Assembly: GCF_021352225.1 (NCBI RefSeq)
Contig: NZ_JAAUVI010000003.1
Location: forward strand, 186,001 to 250,000
Reading direction: 5' to 3'
DNA from: Methylobacterium sp. C25
GTDB taxonomy: Bacteria > Pseudomonadota > Alphaproteobacteria > Rhizobiales > Beijerinckiaceae
DNA length: 64,000 nucleotides
The position numbers and the translations under genes are program-made. Shown piece after piece: positions 48,824 to 57,514 of the stretch (position 1 is its first letter; each line of letters begins with the position of its first letter). Below the pieces are notes generated by a model. It saw only the letters and a list, made by a program, of their open reading frames with translations, searched no databases and was not told the origin of the DNA.

Positions 48824-49441
48824 GTGCAGCGCAGCATGAGCTGTAGCGACATGGCAGCAGTTCCGCCCGCGGGCGTGGCGGATCACGCACGCGCCAGCGG
48901 GAGCGCCGGCGATCCGGATCACGATCTCGTCGCGCGGGCTGGCGCTGGCGACAGGATTGCGTTCGAGGCGCTGCTGCGCCGCCATTACGACCGCATGCAT
49001 CGCATCGCCTGGCGGATGACAGGATCGCGCGAGGATGCGGAGGACATCGTGCAGGAGGTCTGCTGCGGGCTCGCCGAGCGGATCGCGGGATTTCGGGGCG
49101 AGGCGCGTTTTACGACCTGGCTGTTCGGGATCACCGCCAATGCCTGCCGCGACCATCACCGCCGGGGCGCGACGCTGACGCGGCTGAAGCAAGGCCTGGC
49201 CGTGCTCGTCCGAGCCGGAAGCGGTGGTCGCGATCCCCATCGCGGTGTCTGGTTCGGAAGTGCGCTGGCGCGTCTCGATCCGGGTTTGCGCGAGGCGGTC
49301 GTGCTGGTCGCCGGCGAGGGTCTGACCCATGCCGAGGCCGGCGCCGCGCTCGGGATCGCTGAGAACACGGTGTCCTGGCGCCTGTTCGAGGCGCGGCGCC
49401 GGCTCAAGGAGGAGTTCGACGGGGAGATGCCCGATGTCTGA
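48824..49441 (+). CDS. ECF-type RNA polymerase sigma factor
   Basis: About 205 residues. Region 2 is DRIAFEALLRRHYDRMHRIAWRMTGSREDAEDIVQEVCCGLAERIAGFRGEARFTTWLFGITANACRDHHRR. Region 4 is LARLDPGLREAVVLVAGEGLTHAEAGAALGIAENTVSWRLFEARRRLKEEF. GTG 48824 is used because AAGGGG sits eight bases upstream; ATG 48836 is an alternative. Region 2 and 4 are clear, with no extra C-terminal domain. The 3' end overlaps the next gene by 8 bases; that gene encodes a membrane protein with a cytoplasmic N-terminus, which is the expected position of an anti-sigma factor. Confidence 0.9.
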   Translation: MQRSMSCSDMAAVPPAGVADHARASGSAGDPDHDLVARAGAGDRIAFEALLRRHYDRMHRIAWRMTGSREDAEDIVQEVCCGLAERIAGFRGEARFTTWLFGITANACRDHHRRGATLTRLKQGLAVLVRAGSGGRDPHRGVWFGSALARLDPGLREAVVLVAGEGLTHAEAGAALGIAENTVSWRLFEARRRLKEEFDGEMPDV

Positions 49442-51656
49442 GCCGGAGCACCGGGACGAGATGGGCAGGCCGCTGCCGGATGCGCCCGCGGCCTCGCCGG
49501 AGGCGCGCGAGCGGGCGATCAGCGCCGCACTGGCGCGTTTCGATACCGTCAAAGGATCTGCCGACGGCGCGCGTCCAAGGGAACGTCAAGCTCGAAAGAG
49601 GACGTTTTCCATGACCCCGATCCGTACCGCCCTCGCCGCCTCGGTCGTCGTCTGCGTCGCCGTGCCCATCGCCTGGCAGCTCTCCCGCGGGCACGGCGCT
49701 CCGTTCGGGCGGCCGGCCGAGGAGGCAGCGCCGACGCCGGCCGTCACGGCCCCCGCGCAGCCGCCGGTGCCCGAGGCGAAGCCCGCCGAGCCGGCGAAGC
49801 CGGAAATCGCGGCATCGCCTCCGAGCATCCCACAGCCTGTGACGACCCTGCCTTCGCCCGCTGACGCGGCAGCGAAGCTGCGCAACGACGCCGCCCAGGG
49901 CGAAGGGGACCGTTCTGCCGCCGGTAGCAACCAGCCGATGGCGATGGTCAGCCCGGATGCCAGCATTCATACGGCACCGCCACCGGTCAGTCCGATCACT
50001 CCACCCGCGTCATCGCCGCCGACCGATTTTGGCAGGGACCGACAGCGATCCGCGACAGCACAGGCCAAGGTTGCGGCCCGTGCGCCGTCGCAGTTGCAAG
50101 AACACGCCCCCGTGCCTCCGCCGCCGCCGATGGCGCTCGTCAAACCGGTGGTGCCGTCGCCGGCGCCGATGCTGACGCGCGCCGCCCCTCAGGGCGAGGC
50201 GCCGGCCCAGTTCTCCGAGCCGGTCGGCCAGGAAAAATTCGACGGCAAGCCGCAGAGCGGGTTCAAGACCGCACAGGAAGCGCCGGTTTCGACCTTCTCC
50301 ATCGACGTGGACACCGCCTCCTACGGCTATGTCCGCGCCAGCCTCAACCGCAACGTCCTGCCGCCGGCCGCCGCGGTGCGGACGGAGGAGCTGATCAACT
50401 ACTTCCCCTACAACTACCCGGTGCCAGAGAACCGCGAGACGCCGTTCAAGGTCACGGCGAGCGTGTTTCCGAGCCCCTGGGCGGAGGGCCGCAAGATCGT
50501 GCGGGTCGGGATCAAGGGCTACGACATCCACCCCGAGACGCGCCCTAAGGCCAATCTCGTCTTCCTCGTCGACACCTCAGGCTCGATGAACGGGCCTAAC
50601 CGGCTGCCGCTGGTGAAGCAGTCGCTCGAAATGCTGCTGACGAAGCTCGACGACAAGGACCGCGTCGCCATCGTCGCCTATGCGGGCGAGGCTGGAACGG
50701 TGCTCGAGCCGACCGCCGCCAGCGACAAGCAGAAGATCCTGTCGGCGATCGAGGGGCTCGGCGCGGGCGGCTCCACGGCAGGCGGCGAGGGCCTGCGCCA
50801 GGCCTACGCCCTGGCCGAGCGCAACTTCGACCCGAAGGCGGTCAACCGCGTGATGCTCGCCACCGATGGCGACTTCAATGTCGGCATCACCAGCCAGGAC
50901 GAGCTGAAGGGCTTCGTCGAGCGCAAGCGTGAGACCGGCATCTTCCTCTCGGTGCTCGGCTTCGGCATGGGCAACACCAACGACGCGCTGATGCAGGCGC
51001 TGGCCCAGAATGGTAACGGCACGGCCGCGACCATCGATACGATCAACGAGGCCCGCAAGGTACTGGTCGAGGAGGCGACGGCGACGCTGTTCCCGATCGC
51101 CAAGGACGTGAAGATCCAGGTCGAGTTCAATCCGGTCACCGTCGCCGAGTATCGCCTCATCGGTTACGAGACCCGGGCACTGAATCGCGAGGATTTCGAG
51201 AACGACAAGGTCGATGCCGGCGAGATCGGCTCGGGTCAGTCCGCAACAGCGCTCTACGAGATCGTGCCGGCGGGCGGCCCGCGCACCGTCGCACCACTGC
51301 GCTACGGCGAGGCCAAGACCGAGACTGCATCGAAGGCTGGCGAATATGCCTTCGTGAAGGTGCGCTACAAGCAGCCGGACCAGGACACGAGCAAGCTGAT
51401 CGAGACGCCTGTCGGCCCCGCCGTCGAGCAGTCGAGCTTCGATAAGGCTGACGAGGATGCACGCTTCGCCACCGCCGTCGCCGGCTTCGGAGAAATCCTG
51501 CGCGGCGGCAAATGGACCGGCAAGCTCAAGCTCGACGACGTTGCGAAATGGGCCTCCGCCGCACGCGGCGAAGACCCCTACGGCTACCGCTCGGAGTTCG
51601 TGCAGCTCGTCCGTGCAGCCAAGACGGCGCAGACGCTGCGTCCACAGCGTCGCTGA
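49434..51656 (+). CDS. Membrane-anchored vWA protein coupled to the ECF sigma factor
   Basis: 740 residues. Residues 1-60 are polar and cytoplasmic (EARERAISAALARFDTVKG). One transmembrane helix (64-82) follows, then a long Pro/Ala linker (about 90-255). A vWF-type N-terminal domain comes next (TFSIDVDTASYGYVRASLNRN...RTEELINYFPYNYPVPE), then a von Willebrand A domain (about 375-560) with the metal-binding FLVDTSGSM (MIDAS) and LATDGDFNVG, and a DUF3520-like C-terminus. Most of the chain is periplasmic. Such YfbK-like proteins next to ECF sigma factors are known in alphaproteobacteria. The short N-terminus could bind the sigma factor, which would make it a receptor-like anti-sigma factor; this is inference. 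Confidence 0.82.
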   Translation: MSEPEHRDEMGRPLPDAPAASPEARERAISAALARFDTVKGSADGARPRERQARKRTFSMTPIRTALAASVVVCVAVPIAWQLSRGHGAPFGRPAEEAAPTPAVTAPAQPPVPEAKPAEPAKPEIAASPPSIPQPVTTLPSPADAAAKLRNDAAQGEGDRSAAGSNQPMAMVSPDASIHTAPPPVSPITPPASSPPTDFGRDRQRSATAQAKVAARAPSQLQEHAPVPPPPPMALVKPVVPSPAPMLTRAAPQGEAPAQFSEPVGQEKFDGKPQSGFKTAQEAPVSTFSIDVDTASYGYVRASLNRNVLPPAAAVRTEELINYFPYNYPVPENRETPFKVTASVFPSPWAEGRKIVRVGIKGYDIHPETRPKANLVFLVDTSGSMNGPNRLPLVKQSLEMLLTKLDDKDRVAIVAYAGEAGTVLEPTAASDKQKILSAIEGLGAGGSTAGGEGLRQAYALAERNFDPKAVNRVMLATDGDFNVGITSQDELKGFVERKRETGIFLSVLGFGMGNTNDALMQALAQNGNGTAATIDTINEARKVLVEEATATLFPIAKDVKIQVEFNPVTVAEYRLIGYETRALNREDFENDKVDAGEIGSGQSATALYEIVPAGGPRTVAPLRYGEAKTETASKAGEYAFVKVRYKQPDQDTSKLIETPVGPAVEQSSFDKADEDARFATAVAGFGEILRGGKWTGKLKLDDVAKWASAARGEDPYGYRSEFVQLVRAAKTAQTLRPQRR

Positions 51657-51659
51657 GGC

Positions 51660-52961
51660 CTATTCATCGCCGGCGGGCTTAGGGAGGGCCGGCAGCAAGG
51701 GCGAGATCCGGAGCGAAGTGATCCGGTTCTTGGCCTTGCGCACCACCTGAAAGCGGAAGCCGTGGAAATTGTAGATGGTCCCCGTGTCGGGGATCGCCCG
51801 TGCCTCATGGATGACGAGGCCCGCAATCGTGGTCGCCTCCTCGTCAGGCAGGCTCCAGTCCATGGCCCGGTTGAGGTCGCGGATCGGCACGCCGCCGTCG
51901 ACCGTCACTGAGCCGTCCGGCTGTGGGCGGACGCCTGAGATGGTGACGTCGTGCTCATCGGCGATGTCGCCGACGATCTCTTCGAGGATGTCCTCGAGGG
52001 TCACGAGGCCCATCACCTCACCGTACTCGTCGACGGCGAGCGCGAAATGGGTCTTCCGGGCGAGGAACGCCTTGAGCTGGTCGCGCAGGGACGTGGTGTC
52101 CGGAACGAACCATGTCTCCAGCGCCAATTCCTCGACCTTGAGGCTCGCCGGATCGCCGCCGGCCGCGTCCAGCGCCCGAAGCAGGTCCTTGGCATGGAGC
52201 ACGCCGACGATATTTTCGTGCTTCTCTCGCCAGAGCGGCATGCGGGTATAGGGCGAAGCCAGCACCTCGCGCACGATCTCTTCGGAGGGCAGGTCGGCGT
52301 TGATGGTTCGCATCTTGGTGCGGTGGACCATGACCTCCGAGACGGTCAGCTCGTTGAGATCGAGCAGGCCGCCGAGCATGTCGCGCTCGGCCTTCTCGAC
52401 GCCGCCCTCGCGGTGGAGCAGAGCCACCTGCCCGCGGATCTCCTCTGTCGCCGACAGAATCGAGCCGTGCTCGCCGATCGAGATGCCGAAGGGTTTCAGG
52501 ATCAGGCGGACCGACGCCTCGGTCGCAACCGCCAACGGTCCGAGTAGACTCACCGAGAAGGCGACTGGCCGGGCCAGCAGCAGGGCGATGCGGTCGGGAT
52601 TGCTGATGGCAAGCGTCTTCGGCAGCACCTCGGCGAAGACGATGACGAGCACCGACATCGCCACTGTGGCGTAGATCACGCCGCTCGATCCGAACAGGCT
52701 GGTGAGCACGCTCGTCGTGAAAGCGGAGGCACCGATCGCCACGACGTTGTAGCCGATCAGCATCGCGCCGATGAACCGCTCGCGGCTTGCCAGGATGCGG
52801 TTCACCAGCGCCGCCTGCCGGCTGCCGCCGGTCTCCAGCGAGAGCATCCGCGCCCGAGAGGCCGCGGTGAAGGCGGTTTCCGCCCCGGCGAAGAAGGCCG
52901 AGAGCAAGAGCGAGATCACGACGATGCTCGCCGCCAGCCAGACTTCGGAATGGGAATCCAT
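51660..52961 (-). CDS. CorC/HlyC family transporter-like protein (DUF21, CBS pair)
   Basis: 433 residues. The DUF21 membrane domain covers about 1-185 (VWLAASIVVISLLLSAFFAGAETAFTAASRARML, AMSVLVIVFAEVLPKTLAISNP). A CBS pair follows (about 205-330: TVSEVMVHRTKMRTINAD, VVGVLHAKDLLRAL-like, VDEYGEVMGLVTLEDILEEIVGDIADEHD). The C-terminal CorC_HlyC domain ends in ITSLRISPLLPALP. Related proteins act in magnesium/cobalt efflux or membrane repair. ATG 52961 gives the family N-terminus. It is convergent with the vWA gene, with three bases between stops. Confidence 0.9.
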   Translation of the reverse strand: MDSHSEVWLAASIVVISLLLSAFFAGAETAFTAASRARMLSLETGGSRQAALVNRILASRERFIGAMLIGYNVVAIGASAFTTSVLTSLFGSSGVIYATVAMSVLVIVFAEVLPKTLAISNPDRIALLLARPVAFSVSLLGPLAVATEASVRLILKPFGISIGEHGSILSATEEIRGQVALLHREGGVEKAERDMLGGLLDLNELTVSEVMVHRTKMRTINADLPSEEIVREVLASPYTRMPLWREKHENIVGVLHAKDLLRALDAAGGDPASLKVEELALETWFVPDTTSLRDQLKAFLARKTHFALAVDEYGEVMGLVTLEDILEEIVGDIADEHDVTISGVRPQPDGSVTVDGGVPIRDLNRAMDWSLPDEEATTIAGLVIHEARAIPDTGTIYNFHGFRFQVVRKAKNRITSLRISPLLPALPKPAGDE

Positions 52962-53127
52962 GGAGCCGTCGTTCCCACGACCCGCAAGCCGCGGTGCCGT
53001 CGGAACTCCCTCTAGCAGCGGCGCGACGCGCTCGAAACAGAAGCGCTGCCAGATCAGGACTTCTGTGTTCGATGGTCCGGAAGGAGGCTTGGCGCCGAGA
53101 ACCGTTTCCGGGTGCTCGCAGAATGCT

Positions 53128-54576
53128 CTAGGCGGTCTCGATCTCACGCGAGGTGCGGGCACCGTCCGACGTCAGCGTGCCGGGGAGCTCGATGCGTGCG
53201 CTCAGACCTCCTGCCGGTCTGTTCTCCAGCGTCAGGCGCCCGTCATGCGCCTCGACGATGGCGAGCACGATGGACAGACCGAGGCCGAATCCGCTCGCAT
53301 CGTTGAGGTTCCTGGCGCGGTCGCCGCGCACGAAAGGCTGCAGCATGGCGTGCCGCTCGGCCTCGGGAATGCCGGGACCGTCATCGGCCACTTCGATCGC
53401 CACGCCGTTCTCGCATTTCGAGACCGAGAGCCGGGCGCCGCCGGCATATTTCACGGCATTGTCGACGAGATTGTTGACCGCCCGCTCCAGATCCTCGGGA
53501 TGCGCCCGGATCAGCACGTGCCGTGCCTGCTCCATGCTCACGGCGGCGCCGGTATCCGAGAAGTCGTCGCACACCGTCTGGACCAGCGAGGCGATGTCGA
53601 TCAGCGGCTTCTCAGAGTCCGAGCCACCTTCGGCGCTGCGCTCGTCCCGGGCATAGGCAAGCGCCGCCTCGACCAACGCGTTCATCTGGTCGAGGTCGCG
53701 AAGAGTCCGTTCGCGCGCCTGATCGTCGTCGATGAACTCGGCGCGCAGCCGCAGCCGGGTGATGGGCGTACGCAGATCGTGGCTGATCGCGGCGAGCATC
53801 TGGGTGCGGTCGTCGATCAGGCGGTTCACGCGGGCCCTCATCCGGTCGAGGGCACCGGCGAGAGCGAGCACCTCGTCCGGCCCCCGGCGTGGCAGCGGAA
53901 GTGGCGCCCGGTTGGTCCCGAACGCCTCGGCGGCGCCGGCGAGTTGGGCTAACGGCGCCGTGAGGGCGCGGGTCGCCCAGACGGTGAGCAGTGTCAGCGT
54001 GGTCGCGAGGAACAGAAAGGTGAAGACGACGGCGCCTCGCTTCGGCGGTTCGAGTGGATCATCGGGCAGCGTCGCGCGAAGCTGCGCCCCAGTTGGGGTG
54101 CGCAGGCCGACATGCACGACAGGCGGATCTTCGGCTGCAGCACCTAGCGCGAGATCGGTGAGCGTCAACTCCCGGCCGAAGGCGTCGCGAAGGCGCTCGA
54201 TGATCGGTCGATCGTTCAGATGCGCGCTCTCGGCCGGCGTGCCCTGCCAGCCCTGGATCTGCAGACTTGGCACGCTTCGCCGGGCGGCGTCGAGGATGGT
54301 GCCGCGCTCGGCCGGCACGGCCTCGTCGAGCATGCGCGCGATGATAGCGAGACGGTTGGCAGCAACACCCGGCCGCGCCTCGGCGCGCCAGGGCTCGCGC
54401 ATGGCGACCAGGGCAACCGCCGCCGCCGCATGCGCCGCGACGATCGCGGCGACAACCAGCAGGGCAATTTGCCCGGCGACGCTCTTCGGCCGTGGCCAGT
54501 AGCGCCGCAGGCCCATCGCCGCGGATCCGCCCTTCGTGGCGACCGGCGTGGCAGCGGTGGTGGTGCCGGTGCTCAT
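53128..54576 (-). CDS. Sensor histidine kinase, EnvZ-like
   Basis: 482 residues. Two transmembrane helices (about 33-60 and 182-203) flank a periplasmic sensor of about 120 residues. A HAMP domain follows (TRALTAPLAQLAGAAEAFG...), then HisKA with the phospho-acceptor H266 in AAISHDLRTPITRLRL, and the HATPase domain with the N box NLVDNAVKYAGG, G1 VADDGPGIPEAERH and G2 GFGLGLSIV. It starts within the response regulator's stop (4-base overlap), so the two are an operon, regulator first. The signal is unknown; the sequence is of the EnvZ/OmpR type, usually linked to osmotic or envelope stress. Confidence 0.92.
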   Translation of the reverse strand: MSTGTTTAATPVATKGGSAAMGLRRYWPRPKSVAGQIALLVVAAIVAAHAAAAVALVAMREPWRAEARPGVAANRLAIIARMLDEAVPAERGTILDAARRSVPSLQIQGWQGTPAESAHLNDRPIIERLRDAFGRELTLTDLALGAAAEDPPVVHVGLRTPTGAQLRATLPDDPLEPPKRGAVVFTFLFLATTLTLLTVWATRALTAPLAQLAGAAEAFGTNRAPLPLPRRGPDEVLALAGALDRMRARVNRLIDDRTQMLAAISHDLRTPITRLRLRAEFIDDDQARERTLRDLDQMNALVEAALAYARDERSAEGGSDSEKPLIDIASLVQTVCDDFSDTGAAVSMEQARHVLIRAHPEDLERAVNNLVDNAVKYAGGARLSVSKCENGVAIEVADDGPGIPEAERHAMLQPFVRGDRARNLNDASGFGLGLSIVLAIVEAHDGRLTLENRPAGGLSARIELPGTLTSDGARTSREIETA

Positions 54577-55304
54577 GAGCGGGCTACCTCAGGCGCGAAC
54601 AGGTAGCCGCCAGAGCGGATGGTACGGATGATTTCGGGATTGCGTGGGTCCTGCTCGAGCTTCTGGCGGATGCGGCTGACCAGCACGTCAATGCTGCGCT
54701 CGAACGGGCCGGCGCTGCGTCCCTGCGTCAGATCGAGAAGCTGATCGCGGGAGAGCACGCGCCCGGGCCGCAGGCAGAGCGCATGGAGCAGGTCGAACTC
54801 GGCACCGGTGATGGCGATGCGCGCGCCTTCGGGGCTCAGCACTTGGCGCAACCCGGTATCGAGCGTCCAGCCGTGGAAATGCAGCCGCCGAGCCTCGTCG
54901 ACCTCCGCGCGCTCCGCGCCGTTGCCCCTGCGCAGGATCGCGCGGATGCGCGCGAGCAATTCACGCGGGTTGAAGGGCTTGGCGAGATAGTCGTCTGCAC
55001 CGGTCTCCAGGCCGACGATCCGGTCGATCTCCTCGGATTTGGCGGTCAGCATCAGGATCGGCATGGCGGAGGAGGCGCGCAGTCGGCGGCACAGACTGAG
55101 GCCGTCCTCGCCCGGCAGCATCAGATCGAGCACGACGAGATCGATGCGGGACTCTGCCAGCACACGGTCCATCTCGCGCCCGTCCACCGCGAGGCTGACG
55201 CGGCACTCGTTGCCGCGGAGGTAACGCGCGATCAGCGCACTGATTTCGCGGTCGTCCTCGACGACCAGGATGTGGGGAGTGGTCGTGTTGGCAGGCGTTG
55301 TCAT
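54573..55304 (-). CDS. Response regulator, OmpR family
   Basis: 243 residues. The receiver domain carries the acidic pocket VVEDD (15-18), the phosphorylated Asp60 in VVLDLMLPGEDG, a Thr in LMLTAKS and the Lys in YLAKPFNPREL. The OmpR-type winged-helix domain (about 145-240) includes EFDLLHALCLRPGRVLSRDQLLDLTQGRSAGPFERSIDVLVSRIRQKLE and TIRSGGYLF. ATG 55304 is used; a TTG 12 bases upstream is possible. It precedes its kinase gene in a coupled operon. The gap of about 235 bases to the divergent ubiK gene likely holds both promoters. Confidence 0.93.
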   Translation of the reverse strand: MTTPANTTTPHILVVEDDREISALIARYLRGNECRVSLAVDGREMDRVLAESRIDLVVLDLMLPGEDGLSLCRRLRASSAMPILMLTAKSEEIDRIVGLETGADDYLAKPFNPRELLARIRAILRRGNGAERAEVDEARRLHFHGWTLDTGLRQVLSPEGARIAITGAEFDLLHALCLRPGRVLSRDQLLDLTQGRSAGPFERSIDVLVSRIRQKLEQDPRNPEIIRTIRSGGYLFAPEVARS

Positions 55305-55539
55305 GGCGGCAGTCAAAATCTTCGCACGTCAGTATGCCTGCTCATCCCGCCGGTTCGTAGATCAGGGCAACACAATCTTTGTAACGCGATGTTTCGCGAG
55401 CAAGATCTTCACAATCCCCTGAAACTCGCATCGATCCGTCGATCAGTGATTGCCGGGACTCCCGCGGATTCCTATGTCGGAAGGCAACTGATTCGCAGGC
55501 AGAACTGCGCCTCGCCGCCGACAGACCCGAGAGACGACG

Positions 55540-55821
55540 ATGATGAGTTCGAACCGCCTTTTCGACGACGTCGCCCGGATCTTCACCGACGCGACCGGAG
55601 CGGCCCAGGGGGTGCGCCGGGAGGCCGAGACGCTGTTCAAGGCTCAGATCGAGCGCCTGATCCGCGACATGGACATTGCATCGCGCGAAGAGGTCGATGT
55701 CCTGCGCGATCTCGTTGCCACATTGCGAAGCCGCAACGATGCGCTGGAAGCCCGTATCGCGGTCCTGGAATCCCGGCTCGGCACAAATGCGAGTCCTGCC
55801 GGCAACACTGAATCCGCCTGA
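55540..55821 (+). CDS. ubiK: UbiK family ubiquinone biosynthesis accessory factor
   Basis: 93 residues with the BMFP (YqiC) fold: NRLFDDVARIFTDATGAAQGVRREAETLFKAQIERLIRDMDIASREEVDVLRDLVATLRSRNDALEARIAVLESRLG. A membrane-binding N-terminal amphipathic helix and a C-terminal coiled coil are expected. In E. coli, UbiK forms a complex with UbiJ and helps the aerobic ubiquinone-hydroxylase steps. GAGACGACG lies before the paired ATGs (55540 or 55543). Function in this group is taken from the family. Confidence 0.85.
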   Translation: MMSSNRLFDDVARIFTDATGAAQGVRREAETLFKAQIERLIRDMDIASREEVDVLRDLVATLRSRNDALEARIAVLESRLGTNASPAGNTESA

Positions 55822-55886
55822 TGGATTTTACACAGGAACGAGCGGTGGAAAGTGCAGTTCCCTACCCTTCATCCCGTGACAACGCT

Positions 55887-55916
55887 TTGAACGATGCAGG
55901 GAACGCAGGCTATAAA
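55887..55916 (+). promoter_or_regulatory. Predicted sigma-70 promoter
   Basis: TTGAAC (55887-55892), an 18-base spacer and TATAAA (55911-55916). This is a good consensus in a GC-rich window, facing the YbjN-like gene. It implies a leader of about 170 bases, which is long; I see no clear riboswitch fold in it. Confidence 0.45.
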
Positions 55917-56095
55917 CGTTTAGGCACTGATTCGCGCCTGACAGAACAACTCCTCGAACGCTCGGACCGCTGATATCCGAACGAATCCACGCTCCTGCGT
56001 AGGTTTCGTTTCGGCACGCTCTCGGATTCGACGCGGCCTTTGCTTCACCGCCGAACCGTTCATCGGTCATGAACGGATCGACAATTTGGATCGCC

Positions 56096-56602
56096 ATGAC
56101 CCAGCTGAACATCATCGAGGATTTCGACCGTCCAGAGCACCCGCTCGACGTTGTCGAGAGGCTGGCCTCCCTGCGTGACTGGATCTTCGATCGAGCGGAG
56201 ACGGACGAGATGTCCGTCACGGTTGAAGGCAAGTGGACGGAGTATCACGTCGCCTTCACCTGGATCGAGGATGTCGAGGCGCTGCACGTCGCCTGCGCTT
56301 TTGATCTCAAGGTACCTGATCGGCGTCGGGTCGAGATGACCAAGCTGATCGGGATGCTCAACGAGCAGCTCTGGATCGGCCATTTCGATCTCTGGTCGAA
56401 CGACAACGTGGTGATGTTCCGCCACTCGCTTCTGCTGACAGGCGGCATCGCGCCGACGCAGTCACAATGCGCCATGCTGATGAAATCGGCCGCCGAGGCC
56501 TGCGAACGCTATTATCAGGCCTTCCAGTTCGTGCTCTGGGCCGGGAAGCCGGCGCGCGAGGCTCTCGACGCCGTGCTCTTCGAGACCGAAGGCGAGGCGT
56601 GA
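56096..56602 (+). CDS. YbjN-domain protein
   Basis: 168 residues of the YbjN/T3SS-chaperone-like fold: LNIIEDFDRPEHPLDVVERLASLRDWIFDRAETDEMSVTVEGKWTEYHVAFTWIEDVEALHVACAFDLKVPDRRRVEMTKLIGMLNEQLWIGHFDLWSNDNVVMFRHSLLLTGG. Function is unknown; E. coli YbjN affects motility and stress. It lies 10 bases before proC, a close pairing common in alphaproteobacteria. ATG 56096 has a weak TGGA upstream; ATG 56069 is possible. Confidence 0.83.
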   Translation: MTQLNIIEDFDRPEHPLDVVERLASLRDWIFDRAETDEMSVTVEGKWTEYHVAFTWIEDVEALHVACAFDLKVPDRRRVEMTKLIGMLNEQLWIGHFDLWSNDNVVMFRHSLLLTGGIAPTQSQCAMLMKSAAEACERYYQAFQFVLWAGKPAREALDAVLFETEGEA

Positions 56603-56612
56603 GCCGTCGGGG

Positions 56613-57437
56613 ATGAGAACCGGAAAGGGCTCGCTGCCGGCGTCGCTGACACTGGTTGGCGCCGGAAAGATGGGCGGCGCGCTCCTGCGCGGCTGGCTCG
56701 AGGGCGGACTCGATCCGGCCGACACGACAGTGATCGATCCGCAGGTTGGGCCGGATCTCGCCGCACTCTGCAAAGAGCGTGGCATCACCCTCAATCCGAG
56801 CAATCCGGCCGCGGCCGACGTGCTGGTCGTCGCCATCAAACCGCAAGGGTTGGAAGCGACGGCGCCGACGCTCGCTTCGCTTGTCGGCCCCGGCACACTC
56901 GTGGTGTCCATCCTTGCTGGCAAGACGCTCGCGAACCTTGCGGATCGTTTCCCTGGGACGCGCGCCTTCGTGCGCACGATGCCGAACCTGCCGGCGAGCA
57001 TCGGCCGCGGTGCGACCGGAGCAGTCGCCAGCGCCGCCGTGACACCGGCCCAGCGCGCGACCGCCGATGCGCTCCTCGCTTGTTCCGGCCTCGTCGAGTG
57101 GCTCGACGACGAAGCGCTGATCGACGCGGTGACCGCCGTGTCTGGCTCGGGACCGGCCTACGCATTCCTTTTGGCCGAAGCGCTCGCCGAGGCTGGCGCC
57201 AAGGCCGGCCTTCCACCTGAAATGGCAGCGCGGCTTGCCCGTGCCACGGTCGCGGGCGCCGGAGCCCTTCTCGACGCAAGCACCATCGACGCCGGCCAGC
57301 TTCGCCGCGATGTCACATCGCCCGGCGGAACCACGGCTGCTGCACTGGAAGTTCTGATGCGCGAGGGCGGCGTCCCCGATCTGCTCGTCGAGGCGGTGGG
57401 AGCGGCGCAGCGCCGGGCCGGAGAGCTGGCGGGCTGA
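56613..57437 (+). CDS. proC: Pyrroline-5-carboxylate reductase
   Basis: 274 residues. The Rossmann N-terminus LTLVGAGKMGGALLRGWLEGG has the GxGxxG nucleotide motif. Next come VLVVAIKPQGLEATAPTLASLVGPGTLVVSILAGKTL and MPNLPASIGRGATG. The dimerisation domain contains DAVTAVSGSGPAYAFLLAEALAEAGAKAGLPPEMAARLARATVAGAG and the proline/P5C-binding VTSPGGTTAAALEVL. It reduces pyrroline-5-carboxylate to proline with NADPH. It follows the YbjN-like gene, as an operon. Confidence 0.94.
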   Translation: MRTGKGSLPASLTLVGAGKMGGALLRGWLEGGLDPADTTVIDPQVGPDLAALCKERGITLNPSNPAAADVLVVAIKPQGLEATAPTLASLVGPGTLVVSILAGKTLANLADRFPGTRAFVRTMPNLPASIGRGATGAVASAAVTPAQRATADALLACSGLVEWLDDEALIDAVTAVSGSGPAYAFLLAEALAEAGAKAGLPPEMAARLARATVAGAGALLDASTIDAGQLRRDVTSPGGTTAAALEVLMREGGVPDLLVEAVGAAQRRAGELAG

Positions 57438-57514
57438 GTGCTGCTTCGCAGCGCGACTGCAAGTCGGGCAATTGCTCCCTACATGAGACGTGACCTCTCG
57501 AACGGAGCGCGATC

